DNA of 64,000 nt, taken from positions 60,425 to 124,424 of the forward strand of contig CAYPOD010000007.1 of the NCBI GenBank assembly GCA_964412375.1, in the 5' to 3' direction. Below, piece by piece: positions 27,003 to 35,275 of the stretch. Numbering within the stretch: position 1 is the first letter of the stretch; each line of letters starts with the position of its first letter. The DNA is from CADEDV01 sp964412375 (GTDB lineage Bacteria > Bacteroidota > Bacteroidia > Chitinophagales > Chitinophagaceae). Position numbers and translations under genes: made by a program. The notes beneath the pieces were generated by a model. The model made no database searches. It was not told the DNA's origin and was given only the letters and a program-made list of their open reading frames with translations.

Positions 27003-27730
27003 TTGAAACTACTGATGAAATAAAACGAACCACATTCGAAGATCATTATTTGTCGCTGCGGCGAAAAGAAGGCCGTATTTGCAGCGACCAGGAAGTGTTG
27101 CAATTGCCCGATCTCCCTTTTGAACACCAGCACTATACCGAATGGCAGCTAAGAAAAGAATCGGCGAAAAGATTATCCCAGTACTTAAAGAAAAAACCAC
27201 CCTTACTCAAAATACTCGAAGCAGGTTGTGGCAATGGATGGCTTTGCCATTTTCTCTCCTCCTTGCCCGGTTCATCTGTAACCGGTACGGATATAAATTT
27301 TGCAGAACTGCAACAAGCTGCCAGGGTGTTTAGTCATATCCCCAATGTGCAGTTTGTGTATGGAGGGCTGACGGCTGCTGATATAAAAGGGAATCAATAC
27401 GACCAGTTGATATTTGCCTCGTCCATCCAATATTTTTCTTCGTTGACAGACATTCTTCAATACGGTCTATCCTTGTTAAAATCCGGTGGTGAGATTCAAA
27501 TACTAGATACAAGATTTTATACTCCAGAAACAATTGCCGGAGCCAGGAACAGAACCGATAGTTATTACAGGCAAATCGGCCATGCTGAAATGAGCGATCA
27601 CTATTTTCATCATGATTGGGAAGAACTGGCTTCCTTTCATCCTGTTATTCGCTACAAGCCAAATATGCTTAACAGGTATCTGCTAAACCAAAAAAATCCA
27701 TTTCCCTGGATCTCAATACGCAAATCATGA
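26999..27730 (+). CDS. class I SAM-dependent methyltransferase
   Basis: 243 residues. Motif I is LKILEAGCGNGWLCHFLSS (about 70-88), then TGTDINFAELQQA and a motif IV-like DQLIFASSIQYFSSL. The first 65 residues are a charged helical cap. There is no NPPY motif, so O- or C-methylation or a non-methyl role is equally possible. The start ATG overlaps the previous stop by four bases, and its own stop overlaps the next ATG by four. The substrate is unknown. Confidence 0.85.
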   Translation: MIETTDEIKRTTFEDHYLSLRRKEGRICSDQEVLQLPDLPFEHQHYTEWQLRKESAKRLSQYLKKKPPLLKILEAGCGNGWLCHFLSSLPGSSVTGTDINFAELQQAARVFSHIPNVQFVYGGLTAADIKGNQYDQLIFASSIQYFSSLTDILQYGLSLLKSGGEIQILDTRFYTPETIAGARNRTDSYYRQIGHAEMSDHYFHHDWEELASFHPVIRYKPNMLNRYLLNQKNPFPWISIRKS

Positions 27731-28779
27731 CACTCACCCACACACTATATCATCGTTTTCAGCGCTACCGCACTTTACAAACAGATAAGATACTCTCATT
27801 GCCCATCGTCATCCTGATGCCCCACAGTGCCTGCAATTGCCGCTGTGTGATGTGCGATATATGGAAAGACAATAAAAACCTGAAACAACTGAATGAAGAT
27901 GATGTCAGCAAACTGCTTGGTTCTTTGAAAAAATTTGGCACACAACAGGTGCTGATGTCAGGAGGTGAGGCGATGCTGCATCCAAAATTCTTCCGCTTTT
28001 GCGAAATGCTGCAGGCACATAATATCAGGATCACACTTCTTTCCACAGGACTTACGCTGGAAAAAAATGCTGAACAGGTGCTGCGTCTTGTCAGCGATGT
28101 GATCGTCTCGCTGGATGGCGATCCGGATACTCATGATCGCATACGGAATATCCCCGGAGCATTTGAAAAAATGGCGGCTGCTGTTTCACTGCTGAAAAAA
28201 ATGAACCCTTCTTTTCGCATTACTGCAAGAACAGTAATTCACGGCATCAATTTCCGGAAATGGCCTGCTATTATTGAAACAGCAAAAAATATGGGAGTTG
28301 ACCAGATCAGCTTCCTGCCTGCTGATGTGAGCAGCCATGCTTTCAACCGTGAAGTGTTGTGGAGTGAGCAAAAACAAAACGAAATACTGGTAAGTAAAAA
28401 TGAATTACCGGAATTAAAAGAGATACTCAGCAACATCGCACAGCGCTTTTCAAATGAATTTAAAAGCCGTTTTATTGCTGAAAACCCGGATAAACTGAGG
28501 AATATTTATTCTTATTATGCCGCCTGTCATGGCCTGACCCCTTTTCCCTTCAAAAGATGTAATGCTCCGTGGGTTTCAGCGGTAGTGGAAGCTGATGGAA
28601 CTGTGAGACCCTGCTTTTTTCATGAAGCCATCGGCAATATCCACCATGATTCGCTAGACAAAATACTTAACAGCGAAACAGGGATGCATTTTCGCAAAGA
28701 ACTTGATATGAACAATAACAGCACCTGTGTGAAATGTGTTTGTTACCTGCACCTTTCACCATCTGCAAAACTGAACTGA
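27727..28779 (+). CDS. radical SAM protein with SPASM-type C terminus
   Basis: 350 residues. The core cluster motif is C36-x3-C40-x2-C43 (SACNCRCVMCDIW); the glycine-rich SAM contact is MSGGEAMLHP. The C terminus carries further Cys in the SPASM/twitch spacing (FKRCNAPW, RPCFFHEAIGNI, then STCVKCVC), so one or two auxiliary 4Fe-4S clusters are expected. SPASM enzymes often act on peptides (PqqE, AlbA, anaerobic sulfatase maturation) but also on small molecules. No peptide precursor gene is seen nearby. It is joined to the methyltransferase upstream by a four-base overlap; the next gene follows six bases later. Confidence 0.88.
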   Translation: MTLTHTLYHRFQRYRTLQTDKILSLPIVILMPHSACNCRCVMCDIWKDNKNLKQLNEDDVSKLLGSLKKFGTQQVLMSGGEAMLHPKFFRFCEMLQAHNIRITLLSTGLTLEKNAEQVLRLVSDVIVSLDGDPDTHDRIRNIPGAFEKMAAAVSLLKKMNPSFRITARTVIHGINFRKWPAIIETAKNMGVDQISFLPADVSSHAFNREVLWSEQKQNEILVSKNELPELKEILSNIAQRFSNEFKSRFIAENPDKLRNIYSYYAACHGLTPFPFKRCNAPWVSAVVEADGTVRPCFFHEAIGNIHHDSLDKILNSETGMHFRKELDMNNNSTCVKCVCYLHLSPSAKLN

Positions 28780-28785
28780 TCTTTT

Positions 28786-30252
28786 ATGACTAATATTCTT
28801 TTCTCTCATTCTTATTTCATGCGGTTCGACCCGAAACAATGGGCCAATGGGCAACCCTACCCTCCTCTCGGAACACAGTATGCTGCTTCCCTGCTGCGAA
28901 GTAACGGTTACAATGTGTCTCTGTTTGACAGCATGTTTGCCCCGGGACCGGGGGAACTCATTCCTTATCTCCAAAATGAGGACCCCGCTTTCTTTGTTCT
29001 ATATGATGACGGGTTTAACTATCTCACTAAAATGTGCCTCACTAACATGCGGAACGCTGCTTTCAAAATGATAAGGCTGGCAAAGCAAAAAGGCTGCACA
29101 GTGATTGTTTGCAGCTCGGATGCTTCCGATCATTTTGAAAAGTATCTTCATGAAGGGGCAGACTTTGTCATCATCGGGGAAGGTGAACAAACATTGCTTG
29201 AGCTGGTAAATGCCCTTGAAAGCAGGAAAACAGATCTGATAAATATTCCGGGTATAACATATCTGCAACAGGATGCTTTGATAAAAACTGTGCGTCGTGC
29301 GGTAATGAAGGAACCGGATGAACTTCCCTTCCCTGCATGGGATTTAGTGACCATTGAAGCTTATCGTAAAGTATGGCTTAAACATCATGGTTACTTCTCG
29401 TTAAACATGGCCACCACCCGTGGCTGTCCATTTAAATGTAACTGGTGCGCCAAACCTATTTATGGCAACCGTTACAATTCCCGTTCACCACAAAATGTTG
29501 TGGCGGAATTGAAAATGCTGCAACAAACATTCTCTTTTGATCACATCTGGTTTTGTGATGACATCTTTGGTCTGAAACCGGGATGGGTGCATGAATTTGC
29601 CGACCTGGTGCAAAAAGAAAAGCTGCATTTCCGGTTCAAGATTCAGGCAAGAGCTGACCTGATGCAACAAGAAAATTACATTAAAGACCTTGCAAGAGCA
29701 GGTTGCTCCACCATCTGGATGGGAGCAGAAAGTGGTTCTCAAAAGATATTGGACGCAATGGATAAAGGCATCCATGTATCACAGATATACGAAGCCACCA
29801 CACTGCTGAAGAAACACGGTATCCGTCCTTGTTTCTTTATACAATTTGGTTATCCCGGTGAATCAAAAGAAGATATCAGGAAAACAATTTCTATGATCAA
29901 TGAATTGTTGCCGGATGAGATCGGCATATCGGTTTCCTATCCCTTGCCCGGCACTGCTTTTTATGAACGGGTAAAAAATCAATTGCAGGAAAAAAGCAAC
30001 TGGACAGATTCTGATGAGCTGGCACTGATGTTTCGCAACACTTATGCTCCTGCATTTTATAAGCAACTGCACCGTTATGTTCATAAAAGCTACAGGCAGC
30101 ACTTAGGGCTGGAGGCAATGAAAAGATTGATCAAACGTCCTGCCGGGATACATCTGCGACTATTGAAAAAAGCAATGTCATTCTTCTATTATTTGCCTGC
30201 AGCGTGGATGGCAAAACAAAAATTACAGCGGTTTGAAAACCCGTCTATATGA
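28786..30252 (+). CDS. B12-binding-type radical SAM enzyme
   Basis: 488 residues. The N-terminal B12-binding-like domain has QPYPPLGTQYAASLLRSNGY and GADFVIIGEGEQTLLEL (about 125-145). The radical SAM core has C214-x3-C218-x2-C221 (RGCPFKCNWCAKP), then WFCDDIFGLKPGW and MGAESGSQKILDAMDKG. After the core, about 80 residues form a helical tail. It is a paralogue in type of the enzyme at 24841, but the sequences differ clearly, so two separate reactions are likely. Cytosolic. Four-base overlap with the next methyltransferase gene. Confidence 0.9.
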   Translation: MTNILFSHSYFMRFDPKQWANGQPYPPLGTQYAASLLRSNGYNVSLFDSMFAPGPGELIPYLQNEDPAFFVLYDDGFNYLTKMCLTNMRNAAFKMIRLAKQKGCTVIVCSSDASDHFEKYLHEGADFVIIGEGEQTLLELVNALESRKTDLINIPGITYLQQDALIKTVRRAVMKEPDELPFPAWDLVTIEAYRKVWLKHHGYFSLNMATTRGCPFKCNWCAKPIYGNRYNSRSPQNVVAELKMLQQTFSFDHIWFCDDIFGLKPGWVHEFADLVQKEKLHFRFKIQARADLMQQENYIKDLARAGCSTIWMGAESGSQKILDAMDKGIHVSQIYEATTLLKKHGIRPCFFIQFGYPGESKEDIRKTISMINELLPDEIGISVSYPLPGTAFYERVKNQLQEKSNWTDSDELALMFRNTYAPAFYKQLHRYVHKSYRQHLGLEAMKRLIKRPAGIHLRLLKKAMSFFYYLPAAWMAKQKLQRFENPSI

Positions 30253-31073
30253 AGAAGATAGTCCCGGCAACAGAAGAACAGGCAGCAGCCGGAGCCTTTA
30301 GCAAGCAGGCGCCGGTTTTTGATAAGTTGTACCAGACCAATACCATCATCTCTTACAAAAGGAAAAGAGTGAGAGAACACATGGAAAGTTTTTTGCAGCC
30401 AGGTTCTCATATCCTTGAACTGAATGCGGGCACAGGGGAAGACGCTATATATTTTGCAGGGAAGGGACATCATATTCATGCCACTGATATTGCCGAAGCG
30501 ATGTTAACGTTGCTTGACCAAAAAGTAAAAGAACAGCAATTAGAGAAAATGATAACGCATGAGCAATGTTCTTTTACTAACCTGGATAAGCTTTGGCTGC
30601 AGGGGCCATACGATCATATCTTTTCCAACTTTGCGGGACTCAACTGTACCGGCAGGCTCGGCAAAGTGTTGTCTTCTTTTGAGTGGTTGCTAAAGCCGGG
30701 AGGATTTGCAACATTGGTTTTACTTCCCCGCTTTTGTCTATGGGAGTTTCTTTTGATTTTTGGTGGAAAGTTCAAGACAGCGTTCAGACGTTTTACCGGT
30801 CGTAAAGGAGCAAAGGCAAAGATCGAAGGGGAGGTCTTCCGTTGCTGGTATTATAATCCCTCTTTTGTCCGCAGGTATCTAAAAGATTCCTTTCAAGTGA
30901 AAGCATTGGAAGGTTTATGCACAATCGTTCCCCCATCGTATATTGAAAACTTCGCAGAAAAACATCCCCGCCAGTACCGCTACCTGGAAAAGAAAGAAAA
31001 TAAGTGGAAAAGCAAATGGCCGTGGAAAGTGATGGGGGATTATTACATCATCACCCTGCAAAAGAAAATGTGA
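30249..31073 (+). CDS. class I SAM-dependent methyltransferase
   Basis: 274 residues. Motif I is HILELNAGTGEDAIYFAGKG (about 53-72), then HATDIAEAML; the N terminus AFSKQAPVFDKLYQTN is typical of small-molecule methyltransferases of the UbiE/BioC kind. A basic region near 180-200 (RRFTGRKGAKAKIEG) may contact a lipid or the membrane. It is the last gene of the seven-gene operon and converges on the nucleotidyltransferase gene 14 bases away. The acceptor is unknown. Confidence 0.85.
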   Translation: MKKIVPATEEQAAAGAFSKQAPVFDKLYQTNTIISYKRKRVREHMESFLQPGSHILELNAGTGEDAIYFAGKGHHIHATDIAEAMLTLLDQKVKEQQLEKMITHEQCSFTNLDKLWLQGPYDHIFSNFAGLNCTGRLGKVLSSFEWLLKPGGFATLVLLPRFCLWEFLLIFGGKFKTAFRRFTGRKGAKAKIEGEVFRCWYYNPSFVRRYLKDSFQVKALEGLCTIVPPSYIENFAEKHPRQYRYLEKKENKWKSKWPWKVMGDYYIITLQKKM

Positions 31074-31087
31074 AGTAACAAGATTTC

Positions 31088-32035
31088 CTAATGATCATTA
31101 TTTATTCCCAGCTCTGTAAGCTTCTCTGCATACCTGTGCAATATTTTTTCACGAAGTGATCCTGCATTGGAATAGCAATAATGCTTGCCTGTAACCAACA
31201 GGACTCCGTTCCTTGCTTGCCGCTTTTTTGACTTTCGCTGCCAGCGGCGGCTGGTGATGCGTTGCAGGCAACCATCCAGCCAGGTGCCAAGCCGGTTATT
31301 AAGCATCCATTCCAGCAGCTTTCGCACTACCAATCCGGATGGGTCTTTTTGTTGCTGCCTCCGGTGATTGTAATTGGGAAACCAGGTATCGGTCCATTTA
31401 TTCACCCCGAAAAAATTCTGCATTGTTTTTTCACCACAAACAGGTAACAGTGTTTTCATTTCGATGGCTGTGTAGATATTCTCGTCTTTCAGTTGCAGGG
31501 CCTTTTCATCCACATAATAATTCATACAATAGTAGTGCTGCCTGCCTGTCAGAAATGTAAGCTTTTTATACAGGTGCATAAATGTTCTTGCTATCCATAA
31601 CCGGTCCTGACGGGTAATGATAAAAAAATCTATATCCGACTTATCATCTGCAAAATCCTTGGAAAGCGAACCGGATATCCCGATGGCCCGCACAAAAGGG
31701 AAGCGATAAAGAAACCTTCCTATACGATGAGCCTTTTTCAATAAGACAGCAGCTTTTTGATTTCCTTTCCGGCGACGCAAAAAGATCAACGGGTTATTTT
31801 GCAGGGAATAAAATCCATACTGGCAGAAAATGGTCTTATCGTCCGTCATTCTTTCCAATAGATCCTTTATTCTTTCTTTTGAAAAGTCCCTTTTTACGTA
31901 GCGGATGATTTCACTACCGGTAAGCGGGTACTGAAAGACATCAAAATAAGCAAGTATCCTTAAAACACTTTCCCTGTCCCTTGCATAACAATGCAAAACC
32001 GGCTTTACTTCTTTATTCAAAACAGATGGGATCAT
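31088..32035 (-). CDS. nucleotidyltransferase-fold protein
   Basis: 315 residues. An N-terminal helical part (about 15-75, LRILAYFDVFQYPLTGSEI) looks like a winged helix. The middle has the nucleotidyltransferase signature GSLSKDFADDKSDIDFFI (about 121-138: GS, then D-x-D). The C-terminal third is basic (RRQQQKDPS; RWQRKSKKRQARN). The MNT/pol-beta fold transfers a nucleotide to a small molecule, RNA or protein. No partner HEPN gene is next to it, so a toxin-antitoxin reading is not supported. It faces the radical SAM operon; the link in function is by position only. Confidence 0.75.
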   Translation of the reverse strand: MIPSVLNKEVKPVLHCYARDRESVLRILAYFDVFQYPLTGSEIIRYVKRDFSKERIKDLLERMTDDKTIFCQYGFYSLQNNPLIFLRRRKGNQKAAVLLKKAHRIGRFLYRFPFVRAIGISGSLSKDFADDKSDIDFFIITRQDRLWIARTFMHLYKKLTFLTGRQHYYCMNYYVDEKALQLKDENIYTAIEMKTLLPVCGEKTMQNFFGVNKWTDTWFPNYNHRRQQQKDPSGLVVRKLLEWMLNNRLGTWLDGCLQRITSRRWQRKSKKRQARNGVLLVTGKHYCYSNAGSLREKILHRYAEKLTELGINNDH

Positions 32036-32138
32036 TTCATTAAAATAATAAGCAACCTTTTATTATACACCCACGATTTCATTTTTACGTATTGCACTGA
32101 AATTGGAAACCGCCACTCCATATTTTCCCGCTCAAACG

Positions 32139-32810
32139 ATGTCACCAGGAAGCTGGCTGGTCTTGAGACAAAACGATATTGTACACAGTTTCGTTGCCAG
32201 CCGGAAAAGGTATTTGCTGGCAAAGCGGGTCTTTGATGTTACGTTTTCACTACTGGTAATTCTCTTGCTCCTCAGCTGGCTCATACCCCTGGTGGGCATG
32301 CTGATAAAACTTGATTCAAAAGGACCAGTTTTCTTCCGGCAAAAAAGGATCGGCAAAAACGGGCTGATATTTTCTTGCATTAAGTTCCGGACCATGCGGC
32401 AAAACGAGGAAGCCGATGAAAGACCTGCTGAGGACAATGACGAACGTATCACAAGGCTGGGTCAATGGCTACGCAAAACCAATGCTGATGAATTGCCCCA
32501 GTTTATCAATGTGCTCGTTGGGAATATGAGTGTGGTGGGGCCAAGACCACATATGATAACAGATTGCATCCGTTTCTCCTTCGTTATATCTTCCTATTCA
32601 TTCCGTAGCCTGCTCCGTCCCGGTATCACGGGATGGGCGCAGGTGAACGGACAACATGGCCCTGCAAATGATTATGAAAGTATCATGATCCGCTATTATT
32701 GGGATGCTATGTATATCCGGAAAGCAGGTTTTTTGCTTGACATGAAGATTGTTCTGAAAACAATGCTGAAAGTGGGTAATGCGGCAATAAAAAAAAGTGA
32801 TCCGCAATGA
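32139..32810 (+). CDS. polyprenyl-phosphate sugar phosphotransferase (initiating glycosyltransferase)
   Basis: 223 residues from the ATG at 32139; a TTG at 32103 would add 12. It has one N-terminal membrane helix (LLVILLLLSWLIPLVGMLI) and the bacterial sugar transferase domain: FRQKRIGKNG, CIKFRTMR, NADELPQFINVLVGNMSVVGPRPH and LRPGITGWAQVNG. It loads the first sugar-phosphate on undecaprenyl phosphate and so starts repeat-unit synthesis. It lacks the large N-terminal five-helix part of WcaJ and so is of the short type. It marks the end of the polysaccharide locus. A hairpin terminator overlaps its last codons (32791-32821). Confidence 0.9.
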   Translation: MSPGSWLVLRQNDIVHSFVASRKRYLLAKRVFDVTFSLLVILLLLSWLIPLVGMLIKLDSKGPVFFRQKRIGKNGLIFSCIKFRTMRQNEEADERPAEDNDERITRLGQWLRKTNADELPQFINVLVGNMSVVGPRPHMITDCIRFSFVISSYSFRSLLRPGITGWAQVNGQHGPANDYESIMIRYYWDAMYIRKAGFLLDMKIVLKTMLKVGNAAIKKSDPQ

Positions 32811-32821
32811 ATCACTTTTTT
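32791..32821. terminator. bidirectional terminator between sugar transferase and tRNA-Pro
   Basis: AAAAAAGTGAT (32791-32801) pairs with ATCACTTTTTT (32811-32821) around a nine-base loop. It ends in T residues read on either strand, so it can stop the plus-strand sugar transferase transcript and the minus-strand tRNA transcript. The stop codon of the gene lies in the loop. Confidence 0.8.
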
Positions 32822-32829
32822 ACTTTTAG

Positions 32830-32903
32830 TCGGGAAGACAGGATTCGAACCTGCGACCCCCTGGTCCCAAACCAGGTACGCTATTGGCCTAGGCTACTTC
32901 CCG
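32830..32903 (-). tRNA. tRNA-Pro, anticodon TGG
   Basis: 74 bases on the minus strand. The acceptor stem is CGGGAAG with CTTCCCG plus discriminator A. The anticodon stem CCTGG/CCAGG holds the loop TTTGGGA, giving anticodon TGG. The T arm has GGTTCGAATCC. All arms pair. CCA is not encoded. It is transcribed alone from the promoter at 32913-32943 and ends at the shared hairpin. Confidence 0.97.
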
Positions 32904-32912
32904 TCATTTTTT

Positions 32913-32943
32913 CAAATAGCTGAGTATTAATAAATCCAACAAA
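32913..32943 (-). promoter_or_regulatory. promoter of tRNA-Pro
   Basis: On the minus strand, TTTG (32943-32940) is followed after 19 bases by GCTATTTG (32920-32913), matching the Bacteroidota TTTG / N19 / (TAnn)TTTG pattern except for the first two bases of the -7 element. The tRNA begins 9 bases further on. Confidence 0.5.
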
Positions 32944-33029
32944 ACACATGAAACTTTTCACAGCTATTGCCTATAAATGAGCGGAGAATCTATTTAATTA
33001 TAGCTTACAAAAAAGAAGTTTTGAAATAT

Positions 33030-34610
33030 TTACAGATCGGTAATCGGTTTATACTTTGGCACTAGTGATTTCATCACCACCCATGCTATAAGGTAAGCAG
33101 TAGCACAAATGGCGAACATAATAGTATAAGAAGTATTCATTTCCGCAGCAACCAGTGGTTTTTGCAGTTGAAGCAACTGGTCAAACATTCCCGGGTCTAT
33201 TGATTGCAATTGTTCAGTAATTTCTTTTGGCAAACTTCTCAGTTCGTTTTTGTCGAGGCTGATATGTTCGCCTTTTTTTGTCAGTAGCTTTAGCGATTGA
33301 ATATTGCTCAAATAATCTCCCAACCCGGTTGCTTTGGCCTCTGCCCATGATTTTGCTATACCGGCATATTTATAAGAATCAAAAAGCCAGCCACCCAGTT
33401 TCGACATAACAACACCACCAATTCCACCGGCCATCCCGCCAATCCCGACAACCGAGGCAACTGCCTTTTTGGGGAACATATCCGATACAGTTGTAAAGAT
33501 GTTTGCACTCCAGGCCTGGTGTGCCGATGCACCAATGCCGATCAGGATCACCGGTACCCAGTAACTAATATAGCCAAGCGGTTGTGCCAGCAATACTACT
33601 AATGGAATGAAAGCGATCAGCAGCATTGCTTTCATTCTTCCATCATAAACTTTGTGCCCCTTTTTAATAAAGTATACCGGGAACCAGCCGCCGGTAATAC
33701 TTCCCACCATTGCAATTGTATATAGCAAAGCCAATGGCAACATAACAGCGCCATCTACAATGCCGTACTGAACTTTTAGAAAAGCGGGCAACCAGAACAG
33801 GAAAAACCACCAGACACCATCGGTCATAAACTTTCCGAAAGTAAATGCCCATGTTTGTTTATAATTTAAAAGCCTTACCCATTCGACTTTCTTTGTATCT
33901 GTGTTTGAATCGGCAGTTTCTTCTTCCCCTGATTTTATATATTCAAGTTCATTTGCTGTTAACCGTTTTTGCTTTTCCGGCTTATCATAATATACCAACC
34001 AGAATGCCAGCCATACAAAACCGATCAATCCCATAATGATAAATGCCCAGTCCCAGCCCCAGTTGATTTGTATCCACGGAACGGTGAGCGGAGCAAGGAT
34101 GGCCCCCACGTTGGCGCCGGAATTGAAAACACCGGTTGCCAATGACCTTTCCTTTTTAGGGAAATATTCTGCCGTTGCTTTGATAGCAGCCGGAAAATTA
34201 CCCGCCTCTCCAAATGCAAGCAAGGCTCGTGAAAACATAAATCCTAAAACAGAAATGGAAAATCCTGCAATGCCAAACCAGCCCAACACAGCAGACATTG
34301 CCTGCCCTATCGGTATAGCAGCAGCATGAATTATGGCTGCCAGCGACCAGATGATAATGGCCCATGCATAGCCACTTTTGGTTCCTAATTTATCAATGAT
34401 CCTGCCGGCAAACAACATGGACAGTGCATACCCAAACTGAAAGACAGCTGTAATATTTGCATAATCGGTATTGGTCCAGTTAAACATTTCCGGGCCGGAC
34501 AGGTAGGGTTGCAGCAAACTTAGCACCTGCCTGTCCAGGTAATTGACCGTTGTTGCAAAAAACAAAAGAGCACATATTGTCCACCTGTATTTTCCTATGG
34601 TTTGCTGCAT
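33030..34610 (-). CDS. exuT: MFS hexuronate transporter (ExuT-like)
   Basis: 526 residues, twelve membrane helices, of the anion:cation symporter family. Signature features: LDRQVLSLLQPYL after helix 1, and ALLAFGEAGNFPAAIKATAEYFPKKERSLATGVFNSGANVG, which is typical of hexuronate porters. It would import galacturonate released from pectin into the cytosol. Between helices 11 and 12 (about residues 412-488) there is a soluble insert of some 75 residues that standard ExuT lacks; the total of 526 is longer than the usual 430-470. It is the last gene of the hexuronate block, three bases after kdgA. Confidence 0.87.
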   Translation of the reverse strand: MQQTIGKYRWTICALLFFATTVNYLDRQVLSLLQPYLSGPEMFNWTNTDYANITAVFQFGYALSMLFAGRIIDKLGTKSGYAWAIIIWSLAAIIHAAAIPIGQAMSAVLGWFGIAGFSISVLGFMFSRALLAFGEAGNFPAAIKATAEYFPKKERSLATGVFNSGANVGAILAPLTVPWIQINWGWDWAFIIMGLIGFVWLAFWLVYYDKPEKQKRLTANELEYIKSGEEETADSNTDTKKVEWVRLLNYKQTWAFTFGKFMTDGVWWFFLFWLPAFLKVQYGIVDGAVMLPLALLYTIAMVGSITGGWFPVYFIKKGHKVYDGRMKAMLLIAFIPLVVLLAQPLGYISYWVPVILIGIGASAHQAWSANIFTTVSDMFPKKAVASVVGIGGMAGGIGGVVMSKLGGWLFDSYKYAGIAKSWAEAKATGLGDYLSNIQSLKLLTKKGEHISLDKNELRSLPKEITEQLQSIDPGMFDQLLQLQKPLVAAEMNTSYTIMFAICATAYLIAWVVMKSLVPKYKPITDL

Positions 34611-34612
34611 GA

Positions 34613-35275
34613 TTAATTTCTTATGGCATTAACAATGGCCAGCGCCTCTTTTGTCAGGGCTGTGATCGTTGTATAGTCTTTGTTTTTCAAAATATCTTTG
34701 CTGATCAGTTTGCTGCCTACCCCCACGGCACATACGCCGGCTTTGAACCATTGATCAATATTTTCTTTGGTCAGTTCTACGCCTCCGGTGGGCATCACAT
34801 CAAGACCAGGGAATAATTCTTTGATACCCGACACGAAAGCCGGCCCGAGAACGTTGCCGGGAAATAATTTTACCATTCTGCACCCGGCATTCTCCGCAAC
34901 ATGTATCTCTGTAGGCGTCATGCAACCGGGAATCCATAATATCTTATTAATATATGCGACATCACACACATCGGCATCAAACACAGGGCTGATAAGAAAA
35001 TCAGCGCCTGCCTCAATAAATTTCGAAGCCTGGTCTGCAGTGCGGATAGTGCCTACAGCCAGTAACAGGTCTTTCATGAACTCGTTCCTTGCCGCTACTA
35101 TCGCTTTGAAATTAATCATCGCCTCCTCACCGCGGTTGGTGAATTCAATGACACGGATGCCTGCTGCATATAAAGCCTTGGTCACTTCAAGACACACTTC
35201 CTTGTCTGCATGATAGAACAACGGCAAGATTCCTTGCTGTTTGATCTGTTGTATGATTGATGTACTTCTGTCCAT
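34613..35275 (-). CDS. kdgA: 2-dehydro-3-deoxy-6-phosphogluconate aldolase
   Basis: 220 residues, class I aldolase. It splits KDPG into pyruvate and glyceraldehyde 3-phosphate, the last step of galacturonate breakdown. The catalytic Glu44 lies in VIEFTNRG and the Schiff-base Lys137 in MVKLFPGNVLGP; the phosphate loop is MPTGGV. Its start overlaps the kdgK stop by one base. Also called eda in other bacteria. Confidence 0.94.
   Translation of the reverse strand: MDRSTSIIQQIKQQGILPLFYHADKEVCLEVTKALYAAGIRVIEFTNRGEEAMINFKAIVAARNEFMKDLLLAVGTIRTADQASKFIEAGADFLISPVFDADVCDVAYINKILWIPGCMTPTEIHVAENAGCRMVKLFPGNVLGPAFVSGIKELFPGLDVMPTGGVELTKENIDQWFKAGVCAVGVGSKLISKDILKNKDYTTITALTKEALAIVNAIRN

Noticed and set aside
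24841..30252. A tRNA- or ribosome-modifying set (MiaB/RimO type) for the radical SAM genes
   Set aside because: No TRAM domain or MiaB-type N-terminal Cys triad is seen; the N-terminal parts of two enzymes are of the B12-binding type and the third has a SPASM tail.
31088..32035. Nucleotidyltransferase as a toxin-antitoxin (MNT/HEPN) member
   Set aside because: No HEPN-type small partner gene next to it, and at 315 residues it is far longer than MNT antitoxins.
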